Source of the DNA: Boesenbergia rotunda
Taxonomy: Eukaryota > Streptophyta > Magnoliopsida > Zingiberales > Zingiberaceae
DNA: 64,000 bases
Assembly: GCA_024364735.1 (NCBI GenBank)
Contig: JAGFNQ010005371.1
Coordinates: 1 to 64,000 of the forward strand
Reading direction: 5' to 3'
Position 1 is the stretch's first letter. Each line of letters begins with the position of its first letter. The position numbers and the translations under genes are program-made. Below, one piece after another: positions 44,775 through 56,103 of this stretch. The notes beneath the pieces were generated by a model. That model was not told the origin of the DNA, searched no databases, and was given only the letters and a program-made list of their open reading frames with translations.

Positions 44775-45871
44775 GGGTGGAAGCTCTTCCTCTCTCGTCA
44801 TCATATAGGGAGATTTTTTTTTCATTCTTTTCTCTCTTTTTTTTTTCACTTTTTTTTCATCTTTATTATTATTTTTCTATTTATCTTTCTTTTTTCTTTT
44901 TTTTTTCACAAAGAGAGATTTTCTTTTTTTTTTCATACAAGCATTCATCCATACACACTTGTCTCCCCCCCCCCCCCCCCAACACTTAACACTTGCCCGT
45001 CTCGGGCAATGTAGTAAAGCATGATAACATCTAAAACTCACAATAATAGAGGCTGATAATAGAGAAATAACAATGTAACTCATCATGCAATCACCCGATG
45101 CTCTCATCAGATGCTCAAGGGAAGAATAGGCTAATAAAGATATAGCAGTGAGAATGTAATGACAATGAAAAGATCTGACAAAAAAAAGAAAAGGAAATAT
45201 GAAAGTAATAAGTGAAATGCTCAGTAGTAACAATAACAAAGGAGAGGGAAACTAAGAGTTCAACAAGAAGGGTTACCTCCATTATATTCATGTAAGCTTA
45301 TGCTATTATAATTTCAAAAAGAATCAAAGCAAGTTTTAGAGTGTCAAATATTACAAATGCTATCACACATAAGAGGATTAAGGATAGGCATGGCAATATC
45401 CTCACTAGGTGATCAATAAAATGTCATGCTTAATCCAACAAGATAGAGTCCATCACCACAATAAATGACTAAATGCAATTAATGTCCCCAAGCATACCAA
45501 GGAAACCAAAACTCGATAATCAGACTTAACTATCTTTCATGATTCTCAAAGCATAATAAAGGAACATGTAGGGAGATAAAACTAGAAGTCAAACAAGGTT
45601 TATTCAAGACCAAACAAAATGCAGAATGCGGAATCAAAACATAAATGCAAAGTATAAAAGCGAACAAACATGCAAGTATAAACATAAAGAAAAACAAGGA
45701 AAGGAAAGTAAAGGAACAAACTCCCCTTCAAGTAGGGTAGAGAGCACGTAGCATCCATTTTGGGAGAACTATCCTCATGTGATCAACCTCGTAGTGCACG
45801 TATTTCCCCCTTATTAATTTCGCACAAGCATCTTCCGGTGGTCGGAGACGATTAAGGTTCAGAACCCACTT
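44775..45871 (-). other. 3' noncoding part of the Athila-like element
   Basis: Holds T-rich runs (44812-44945), a 16-base C run (44965-44980) and A+T-rich DNA. Near 45870-45730 the reverse strand is open for about 45 codons (LKWVLNLNRLRPP, then KLIRGKYVHYEVDHM) and was continuous with the ORF now beyond the solo LTR. So it is the downstream part of the reverse gypsy-type element. Confidence 0.45.
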
Positions 45872-45876
45872 AAGAG

Positions 45877-48334
45877 TGTTGGGACCGGGTGCATGTTAAC
45901 ATGGATGCGGGTTCATAATTTTAAATTTAATTACATGCAGCGGAAGGTTTAGCATAAATAATTTCACAAATTATTTAACCACACATCTAAGCATGCAACC
46001 TTATATTGTGTAGACATGATCATACATTAAAATTTTGTAGAAAGTAAACTAATTTACTTAATACCTCGCGTAACTCGAAGGAAGGGACGAGATCCAACTG
46101 TAAGCGTCCCTTGGAAGCTCCGCCTCTATTCGCGTCCACGCCGAGTTTTCTTCGGGATGACTTCGCAAAGCCACGAGTTTCGTGCTGACAAGAACTACTA
46201 GATTCTCCAAAGGCACGACAAGAATACCAAGAGAGAGATGGGAAAACTAACCACCAAACGAAGAACGGAATCAAGATTCCGGGAGGAAGGAAGGAGTTGC
46301 GCCCGCTTCTTCTTCTTCCTCGGTAGCTGCTTGGTGATGGCTGAAGCTCACGGCAAAAGGGGAGGGCCTCTAGGCCGGCGACACTAGAGGAGGGAGAGAG
46401 AGAGAGGGAGAGAGAGAGGACTTATTCCTTGATCTCTTAGATTGATTTCCAAGCCTTGCCTTGGTTCCTTTATATAGTAGCCTCTCAATCGCCAAGTCTC
46501 CTTTTTATGGAATAAATTTTTATAAGAAATTTATCATATAAATTTTTCTATGATTTATTCCATCATGGCAAGTTTTTATCATAATTTAATTTATGATAAA
46601 AACAACCATGTCTCCCTTTTTTTTTCTTATGAAAAGAAATTTCTTTATATAAATTCTTTATATAAATTTCTTTATCATGGTAAATCAATCCATTATTGAT
46701 TTTATAAAATAAAATAAACCAATCCATAGTTTATTTTAATTTCCATGAAAAATAATTTTTTTTATATAAATTTTTTTATATAAATTTCTTTATCATGGTA
46801 AATCAATCCATTATTGATTTTATAAAATAAAATAAACCAATCCATGGTTCATTTTAATTTCCATCAAAAATAAATTTCTTTATATAAATTTTTTTATATA
46901 AATTTCTTTATCATGGTAAATCAATCCATTATTGATTTTATAAAATAAAATAAACCAATCCATGGTTCATTTTAATTTCCATGAAAAATAAACCAAACCT
47001 TGGTTTATTATAAAAAATTTATATCATCCAAAATTTTATAAAACAAACCATACTCGGTTTATTTTATAAATTGAACCAAACAATTTGGTTCTCCCCTTTT
47101 GATGTGGCCGGCCAAACAAAGAGGGTGGGGACCCTCTTTGGCCGGCCAAACCCAAGACAAGACCATATGAATTAAACTCATTTAATTCGTTCAATAAGTC
47201 TTCAAAAGACTTAACCATTTTATGCTTCCGATGCGTCTCTGAAAAATTCAGATTCGACTTATCTCTCTTGATTGGAAAATTCAATTTTCAACTCGTTTTA
47301 AATCCCTCGGATTACTCGTAGTGCGTGTGACTAAATAGGCTTTCGATTTATGTTGGCCGTCTATAATCAACCAATTATAGAACAATCATGAGTGGCACCT
47401 AGTAGTACATCATGACCCCCAATTAATCGAAAGATCAACGGTTGACCTCAGAAATAATTCTGAAACCCTTCAGCAGCTATAATGAATCGTGCCTCATTCC
47501 CTTCACCATCTTATACCCACTTGGTTCAGGACATGGTCTATGTGTGTCAGTCCCCACTAGGCTGACTACGCCACACCTAGCCCAAGCAATGTTTTTCTCG
47601 TCCTACGGATTCTAGTTACTCTCATGTTTCTAAGAGATTCATACTCTGAACATGTGATGCTCTGGCCAGAGGCTTCGAGTAACAATCCGACGATAGGCCT
47701 TGGGTATACATCTCCTCGCAAGGAGTGGTGAATCCATTGTAGGCTGTTCAAACATCTTCGGGCACTTCGGCTTATACCCAACCATCCTGGGTCCACACCT
47801 CCTTAGAGATGCTTGCTTAAGATGTCAAAGTATAAGTCTCCATGACCAAGATGACTTGAACACCGCAAGTTAAAGGAACATCGCACTTAAGCTGCAGTAA
47901 GAACTTCATTGACATATCTATATGTAGATTACCATATGAAGTTTTACAGCCAGTCACTCCAATGAACTAGTTCCCTTAACTAGCATTCATGTTTATCTCC
48001 GGACATCCCAATGTCTCCAGCCAGTGAGAATCAGCTGATTAGAGAATAACCCATGCTAGTCTCAACAGAATTGTTAGTGTCCGTATTTATCAATTCATCG
48101 ACTAGGGACAATTTCAATACTTCACAATTGCACATGTAGAGATAATCACTAGTTGTGAATTCATCACAAATTCTCTCATGCTGTGAATTGTATTGCGGAC
48201 ATTCAGTAAATGAGTTTAAGATCTCAATCAAATACACAAACATGTATACTCAAATAGTGAATATTCATTTATTAAAATAAATGATTACAATCATAAGACG
48301 ATTGCCTTAGGACAATTCTCTCACAATACTAACA
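45877..48334. repeat. Solo LTR, 2.46 kb, with 5-bp target duplication
   Basis: Begins TGTTGGGACC and ends ATACTAACA, with AAGAG on both sides (45872-45876 and 48335-48339), exactly as a retrotransposon insertion leaves. The two ends are not copies of each other and there is no coding region. It is therefore either one large LTR left by recombination or a noncoding (LARD-like) element. It contains a 118-bp triplicate (46650-46990). Flanking reverse-strand coding sequence belongs to one ORF that it splits. Confidence 0.8.
46650..46990. repeat. 118-bp tandem triplicate in the solo LTR
   Basis: TTTATCATGGTAAATCAATC followed by CATTATTGATTTTATAAAAT recurs at 46671, 46789 and 46907. Confidence 0.9.
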
Positions 48335-48899
48335 AAGAGGTGAGGTGCTACTAGTCGAAATAAGAACAACTCCTCCCTCTTGATGCTTTTTGGAAGTCCT
48401 TCCAGGAGGTTGGAGTTGTTCAGATGGAGCACCCATACCAGAAGTCTTCGGGACCCTTCAAAACCATGTAATACCTCTCTCAAGCGTGCAGGGTAAGAAA
48501 GAAGTGTAATATCATCAATCTCTACATAAAAAGAATCCAAAAATGCAGCACATCCAAGAAAATCAATTATTGGCATCTCAATGAAGTTTTCACAATTAAT
48601 ATTTGCCTAAGATGTGTCCAGTAATTCATCAGAACAAATAACATCAACACTAGGTATCGCAATGGAATTTTCACAATCAATTTCTAAAGGAGATGTAGCA
48701 AGACATGCATCACAACCAATAAAATCAACATTGGGTACCTCTATGCAATTTTCACAATTATTTTTCATAAAGGATGTATCAAGAATATCATCACAACAAG
48801 CAATATCAACACTAGGTGTGTCCAAATATTCACCACAATGATCAAAATCAATTTTAGGTGCCTCTACAGATTTTTCACAAACAAATTTTACAGAAGATA

Positions 48900-51800
48900 C
48901 AACAACAACAACAACAACAAAGCCTTATCCCACTAGGTGGGGTCGGCTATATGGATCCTTTTACGCCATTGAGTTCTATCCCCTACTATATCATCATCTA
49001 GATTTAAATAAAATTTATCTTGTTTTATTGTTGCCAACCAAGTCTTTTTTGGTCTTCCTCTCCCTCTTTTAATGTGCGTATTTATCATAGTTTCACATCG
49101 TCTAACAGGGGCATTTATTGGTCTTCTAAGTACATGTCCGTACCATCTCAAACGTGTCTCCCGAAGTTTTTCTTCAATAGATGCAACTCCGACTTTCTCT
49201 CTAATACTCTCATTCCTTTTCTATCCATCCTCGTATGTCCACACATCCACCTTAACATCCTCATCTCTGCAACTTTCATCTTTTGCTCATGTGCTCGAGT
49301 CATAGCCCAACATTCAGCACCATATAACATAGCAGGTCTAACTGCCGTTTTGTAGAACTTCCCTTTAAGTTTTAGAGGTACTTTACGATCACATAAGACA
49401 CCCGATGCTAATCTCCATTTCAACCATCCTGCTTGTATTCTATGTAAGACATCTCTCTCAATTCCTCCATCACTTTGCAAGAACGATCCTAAATACTTAA
49501 AGTTCTCGATTTTAGACAACTCATCATCTCCTATCTTAACAATTGTTTCACTACGTCTAGCATTGCTAAACTTAAATTCCATATATTCAGTCTTTACTCT
49601 ACTAAGCCTAAAACCTTTCATTTCTAGAGTTTCCCGCCAAGATTCTAGTTTAGCATTTACTCCTTCACGTGTCTCATCTATCAAAACAATATCATCTGCA
49701 AACAACATGCACCATGGCACTGTATCTTGAATGTGCCTAGTGAGTTCATCCATGATTAGTGTAAAAAGATAGGGACTTAAAGCTGATCCTTGATGTAACC
49801 CTATCCTTATTGGAAATGCTTCAGTCAATCCACCTGAAGTCTTCACTCTAGTCGTTACATCTTCATACATATCTTTAATTAGGTCAATATATGTTACGCT
49901 AACGCCTCTCTTTTCTAGAATTCTCCATATAATTTCTCTTGGTACCCTATCATAAGCTTTTTCTAAATCAATAAATACCATGTGTAGATCTTTCTTTTGC
50001 TCCCGATATTTTTCAATTAATTGCCTAAGAAGATGTATAGCTTCTATTGTCGACCTTCCAGGCATGAACCCAAATTGATTTTCGATTACCGTGGTCTCCT
50101 TCCTCAATCTTTTTTCTATTACTCTTTCCCAAAGTTTCATGGTATGACTCATTAATTTAATACCCCTATAGTTTGCACAATTTTGTATGTCTCCTTTGTT
50201 CTTATATAAGGGAACTAGACTACTTACCCTCCATTGATTAGGCATTTTTTTTGTTTTCAATATTAAATTAAATAATTTTGTAAGCCATTCAATACCTTTT
50301 TTCCCTAAACATTTCCATACCTCTATTGGGATATCATCCGGTCCCACGGCCTTTCCATTTTGCATCCCTTTCAAAGCTTGTTCTACTTCTGAAGTTTGAA
50401 TTCTCCGATGAAAATTAAAATTTCTATACTCATTTGAAATACTTAAATTGCCTAAGTCAAGTTGGTCCCCTAAACTTTCATTAAAAAGTTGATGAAAGTA
50501 AATCTTCCACCGCTCTTTTATTTCGCTATCATTTACTAGTACTCTATCGCATTCATCTTTAATACATCTTATTTGACTAAGGTCTCTTGTTTTCCTTTCT
50601 CTTGCTTTAGCTATTTTATAAATGTCTCTTTCCCCTTCTTTTGTATCTAAATTTTGATATAATCGTTCAAAAGTTTTATTTTTTACTTCATTCACTGCTT
50701 TCTTAGCCTCTTTCTTGGCTATTGTATATTTTTTTAAGTTTTCCTCGTTCTTACAAATATATAATTCCTTATAAGCCATTCGTTTTTCTTTCACTTTCTC
50801 TTGTACTTTCTCATTCCACCACCAAGATTCCTTCCTTGGTGGTGCATGCCCCTTTGACTCACCGAGTACATCCTTAGCTACTATTTTCAACTTTGATACC
50901 ATCTTATCCCATGTCGTATTAGAGTCGCTATATATTTCATCTAATGCTTGTATTCCTACCTTCTCCTTCAATATGTTTTGCTTCCCATCCTTTAACTTCC
51001 ACCACTTAATTCTAGGAGTCGTGTATATTTTTCCTCTATTGATATTATAACTAAGGCGTATATCTAACACTACTAATCTATGTTGGGTAGTTAAGCTTTC
51101 TCCAGGGATAACCTTACAATCTTTACAAATCTTCCTATCTCTCTTCCTAACCATAAAATAATCAATTTGTGATTTATTATTCCCACTTTTGAATGTGATC
51201 AAGTGTTCTTCTTTTTTCTTAAAAAATGTATTAGCTAGTATAAGGTCATATGCTATCGCAAAATCCAATATAGTTTTTCCTTCTTCATTTCTTGTTCCAA
51301 ACCCATAACCCCCATGTACTCTCTCATATTCTTCATTTTTCGCTCCGACATGTCCATTTAGATCGCCTCCTATTAAAATCATTTCATTTGGCGGAATGTT
51401 TTGTAATACCTCATCTAAATCGCTCCAAAATCTTGATTTAGTTTCTTCATCTAATCCTACTTGAGGTGCATATATGCTAATTACGTTCACAACTTCTTTC
51501 GCCACTACTATCTTGAGAGCTATAATTCTATCCCCCTTTCTAACTACACCAACAACTTCATCTTTTAAAGAACTATCTACAAAAATACCCACTCCATATC
51601 TTGTTTTACTCTTTCCTGTATACCATAACTTAAAACCCGAGTTCTCTATCATTTTTGCCTTCTCACCTACCCATTTTGTCTCTTGCACACACAAAATACT
51701 AATTTTTCTCCTAATCATTGTATCTACTACCTCCATTGTTTTACCAGTGAGAGTTCCTATATTCCATGTTCCAAATCTGAGACTATTACTTTTCTTATAA

Positions 51801-52163
51801 TGTTTATTCTTAGTCCACCTATGGTGTGAGAACTCTTGCCTATTTAACACTACACCCAAGTTCTCATGGAGATGTAGCGGTCCTTGCCGAGACGTTACAG
51901 TCGGACCCTGCAACGCGAACCCTTGCATATTTAGCACTACAACCGGGTTCTGGAGATGTAGCGGTCCTTGCCGAGACGTTACAGTCGGACCCTGCAACGC
52001 GTTCCTTCCGGGGAACATCCTAGCATTAGCATAATACTTTAATGGATCCATTCATTGAGTATTTGCCATAGTTTTTTACGCTGGCTGGCAACCTAACGCA
52101 ACCCTCCTCCTTTATCCGGACTTGGGACCGGCCATGACTAGGTCGTCACAGGCGGAATTTACT
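48900..52163 (-). mobile_element. RTE-type LINE, near full length, 3.26 kb
   Basis: Flanked by a perfect 20-bp target duplication AACAAATTTTACAGAAGATA (48880-48899 and 52164-52183). It has a 5' leader (CCGGTCCCAAGTCCGG), one long endonuclease-reverse transcriptase ORF and a (TTG)n tail at the 3' end (48901-48923), the tail type of plant RTE elements. The perfect duplication and nearly open ORF mark a recent insertion. It split the repeat ORF of the Athila-like element. Confidence 0.95.
48933..52051 (-). CDS. LINE endonuclease-reverse transcriptase, one frameshift near the end
   Basis: It nicks target DNA and primes reverse transcription there. The 967-codon ATG frame runs 52051-49148. AP-type endonuclease motifs (from about residue 95): FGTWNIGTLTGK, VQETKWVG, ISIYAPQ, ILIGGDLNGHVG, QIDYFMVRK and TTQHRLVV, where many relatives have S-D-H. 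Reverse transcriptase: GKAVGPDDIPIEVWK, NYRGIKLMSH, FGFMPGRSTIEAI, VFIDLEKAYDRV, GLHQGSALSPYLF and the FADD active site (CMLFADDIVL), then FKYLGS. A late frameshift near 49190 puts the last 72 codons (RWYGHVLRRP, GRGRPKKTW) in another frame. The N-terminus has an in-frame 84-bp duplication. All catalytic blocks look intact, so it was active recently. CDS rather than pseudogene is a judgement call. Confidence 0.88.
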
Positions 52164-53790
52164 AACAAATTTTACAGAAGATATGTTAGTAAATTCATCA
52201 CAATGAACACAATTAGTTTTAGGCATCTATACGAATTTCTCACAATCAGCATTTACATGAGGTGTATCAAAATATGCTTCACATTCCACAAATTCAACAA
52301 TAGGTGCCTCTATGAATTTCTCACAATCAAATTTTACAAAAGATGTCTCCATAAGTGTATCACAAACAATAAAATCATTTTGAGGTACCTCCATTAATTT
52401 TTCCAAAGATATAAGAGGAATACTTACCTGATCGTGCTGAAGAATACCTGGAGGTTCTACAAGAGTGGATGTATCCATAGCTTCCTCCTGGTCAAGAACA
52501 GGTTCCATCTCAGGCTCAAATTCTGGTGGACACTTAACTGAAGCAAGCGATTCTTGGGTTCTTGCTTCCACCATGCAAGTCCCTACACTTTCATTCTGAT
52601 CCTCTGAATCTTCTAATATATCAAGCAATGTTGGTGGTCCCTGGGGCTCAGTGCAATCCCCTACACCTGTGGATTCATCTGCAACACATGCTGCATCAAC
52701 CATATCTGCAACAACCATATTAGAAAAGTTAGAATCATCAACAACTAAATCCTTACAAAATAAAAGTTTAGAAGGGTCCTGTAAAATTTCAAAATCGAAA
52801 TCAAGGTTGTTACAAGCTCTGCTATCCATCTTCTCCAATGCCTCTAAATCAGTAGGAATGGATGATTCTTGGGGCTCAGTGCAATCCCCTACACTCTCAA
52901 TCCTATCCTCTGGATTTTCTGATACATCAACCAATGATGGTGGTCCCTGGGGCTCAGTGCAATCCCCTACACCTATAGATTCATCTGATTGTCCTAATCT
53001 TTGAGCTTGTATTTGATTCATTTGATTAATTGTTGCTGGTTGACTTTGTAGGATTTGTTGCATGACCTCCTTAACTCTTTGTTCAAAATCTCCTTGATTA
53101 GGTCGTGAATTCTAAAAATCAAGTTGTTTGGGCTGAGCAAACGGTCGAATGGGCTGATTAAATTGTTGAAAATCGGGTTGATAGCAAGGATGATGTTACT
53201 GGAAATTATTGTTTTGAAAATTCTGAAATTGGAGCTGGCCTTGTTGATTGAATTGTTCAAATGCTTGAGGGTGAAAATTCTGAGTGCCTTGCTAAAAATT
53301 CTGACTTTGAAACTGGAAATCTTGCTGAAATTGTCGAAATTGTGGCTGAAAAAATTGATTCGTCTACTGAAAATTTGAATAGGGCTGTTGGAAATCTTGG
53401 AAATTTTGCTGAAACTGTTGTTGTGGTGGCTGATTAAATGGTTGCTGAAAATTTTGAAAATTTTGTTGGAACTGCTGTTCTGGTTGACTCCAAGGTTGGT
53501 TTTGCTGAAATTGTTGATTCGGTTGCTGAAAATTCTGATTAGGCTGGAATGGTTGAAAATTTTGCTGAAAATTTTGGAATTGTTGATAAGGTTGCTGCAA
53601 ATTCTGACAAGGCTGTTGGAAATTCTGAAAATACTGATACTCTGCCATGGATCTGCTTGAATGAGTAGAAAAAATTTCCAATAGCCACCTGCAGTCCTGG
53701 CCAAAAACAAACAAAGAATAGCAGCAAATGTATACAAAAGATAGAGCAATCAAGAATAGAATCAAAAGATATAATTATCAAGCACCACTA

Positions 53791-53811
53791 CATTCCCCGG
53801 CAACGGCGCCA
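53791..53811 (-). other. Primer binding site of the Athila-like element
   Basis: Reverse strand TGGCGCCGTTGCCGGGGA, four bases inside the LTR, the conserved primer site of Athila/Tat gypsy elements. Confidence 0.88.
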
Positions 53812-53815
53812 AATT

Positions 53816-56103
53816 TGATAACCGCTTCAGTCGTGTCACGGTTTCAAATACAATTAGAGTATCGAACTCCGCTACACTAATGTAGCATAGAGTAACTCGA
53901 GTCGTCTCCCAACGAATGTAGTTGATACCTGATAATTCTCAGGATCGTATTTTATTGCTTTTGGGTTTTTGATATCAAACTGGGGTTTGAATTGGAGCAT
54001 TAAGACTACGAAAAGACATGGCAAAGCAGGTAGGAAAATCTAGTTCTAATTGATGGAAGAAAGGCAATATGACAGAAACATTCAAGAAATTAAGCATCAA
54101 TAAAACCTAGACATGAAGCAAAACTATAGCATTGAAGAAATCTATACTGATCTAACTTAATTGCATTTAAATGAAGACATGAACATTAAAGCTAATGAAA
54201 GAGCAATACAGAACAAAAATTAAACAACTAAGAAACATCACAATTGAAAGTTTTGTTCTAAGAAACATTTAATCAAACACAATTTAGGCATGCTTCAAAT
54301 GGCATTCAAGTAAGTTCAAATTGAAATGGAAAGATCCATCTATTACAAACATTCAACAAACTATCACCAACATTCACCAATTACGAACAATCAACATTTG
54401 AATCAAATTGAAACATGCCATTAATCCAACAATTCTGTGCTGTGAAGGGTTACTAAGGTGAAGAAAAATTGCGGCTGAATAATGGAAGGAAGCTTGATAT
54501 GCTGTGAAGAAAAATCCATCTATTACAAACATTGCTGTGAAGAAAAATTCTGTGCTGTGAAGAGGAATGTGCCGGCTGCTTGATACGCTGTGAAGAAAGC
54601 TGCTGAGAAGGAATTGAAATTGCTGAAAGGAGATCTGCAATGGAAAAGCTGTAAGAAATACAATTAATGAAGAAAAACTACTGAAGAAATACTGAATTGG
54701 TTCGGATGAAGGCTCGTCACTTCCCTCAACCCGAGAGAATGCTGCGAAGGAAATCTACTGGAAATGGAAAACAATTGCTGGTAAGAACAACTGGAAATGC
54801 TGTGAAGAAATTGTGAAATCTAAGAAAAGAGAAACTGCTGTGATGCTGATAAGGAATTGCGGCAGTGGAGTGAATGACAGCCTCGATCGAGTTGGGAACC
54901 CCTCAAACTCGAGAGAAAGCTGTAGTGGAGTCGACTAGGGCACGGACCCGATACCCTAGCTGTGGTGGAGTGGAGAGCAGATGGAGTTGATCGGAACGAG
55001 TCGGGAACCCCTCAAACTGATCGATTCAATCTCCGTCGGTGAAGGTGGATGAACGAGTCGGGAACCCCTCAAACTCGGTTGATCGAAGCTCCGGCCGACT
55101 AGGGTTGGAACCCCTAACCCTAGTTGCGGCAACGATGAAGATGGGGGAGAAGAAAAATCGCCGCGAGCCCTGCGTGTGGAGTCGATGCCGTCGGGATCGC
55201 GTGTTTTCCCCCTGTCTTCCTCGCGAACCGGTCAAGTCGGATGTGTGTGAGCCAAAGGAAAGCGATCGGGCGCTCTTCCTCACTTGAGTCTAGCCCTAAC
55301 TTGAGTTCGATCCAGGTTCAGCAATTGGCTCAGTCTAGCAAATGAGTTCGATCAGCCTCAGCTCACTTAACCAAGCTCAGCCTTTGGTTCAGTCCAACAG
55401 TTTGGTTCGGTCCAGCTTGGGTTCGGGCCAGCAGTTCGGTTCAGTCAAGCTAGCAGTTGGGTTCACAGCTTAATCAGAACAATTGGGTTCAGCCATATGA
55501 TGATGGAAGCAACGGACGTCTGAGATCAATCTGACTTCGTCCAACGGTCGGATCTCTTCAGATCTGAACCAAACTCCACAGATCCCAATCAATGGTCCTG
55601 ATCTACCTATCCCGAGCTCGGATTAACCAGATCAGTGGCGGATGGTCCAGATCTTCCTTTTTCTTGAATGGATGGTCTAGAACATCTTGAGTTTGATCCA
55701 ACGGTCAGATTACTTCTGATTTTGCTGAAATTTTCAGATCTTGATCTATGGTCAGGCTTGATTCTATCTTGAACTCGGATTGACCAGAAGTTGACCGATG
55801 GCTCAGATCTAGTCGTTCTCTAGAATGGACGGCTCCTATTAATCCGATGCTTGATCCCTTTGATCTGGACCCAATGCTAACTCAAGTATGACCCGATTTG
55901 ATCTAGGTCCATGATCATTTAAAGCCTATAAAATGATATTCAAATTTAGTGCCAAAAATATCCCAAATATTCAAAGATTTGAATTAAAAGCTAAAATAAG
56001 GGAAATACATGAAACCTAATACAATTGCAAACTTAAGCATATAAAATATGGATCAAACATGGATTTAAGAGCCTAAGATAATCAGCAAAAATGGTGGTTA
56101 TCA
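53816..56103 (-). repeat. 5' LTR of the Athila-like element, 2.29 kb
   Basis: The ends are inverted: TGATAACC at 53816 and GGTTATCA ending at 56103. The right boundary falls exactly where the gypsy protease frame begins. It contains three GGGAACCCCTCAAACT repeats (54896, 55005, 55057) and GTTCGGTCCAGC-type repeats (55390-55450). The partner LTR is not in the window. Confidence 0.82.

Larger units (their letters stand above)
48335..53648 (-). pseudogene. Reverse gypsy-type element ORF with Cys-paired repeats
   Basis: Interrupted by the LINE (48900-52163). From the ATG at 53648: a Gln/Asn/Phe-rich region built on NFQQ/PFQ units (53648-53100, several stops). Next an acidic region has three GVGDCTEPQGPP-type repeats (52980-52600). 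Then come about eight units of about 27 residues with consensus D-C-E-x-F-I-E-x-P-x-V-D-F-x3-C-x4-L-D-T-S, each with two Cys 13-15 residues apart, on both sides of the LINE. The end (48480-48340) reads LHGFEGSRRLLVWVLHLNNS. I recognise no enzyme. The primer site and LTR point to an Athila/Tat-type non-autonomous gypsy element, and the ORF sits where gag would be. Function unknown; structural or RNA-binding is a guess. Confidence 0.6.

Noticed and set aside
44812..45014. Phe-rich forward ORFs at 44706-45014
   Set aside because: Encoded by poly-T and poly-C runs, no protein family.
53124..53660. Leu/Ile/Lys-rich forward ORFs
   Set aside because: Shadow of the Gln/Asn/Phe repeat frame on the reverse strand.
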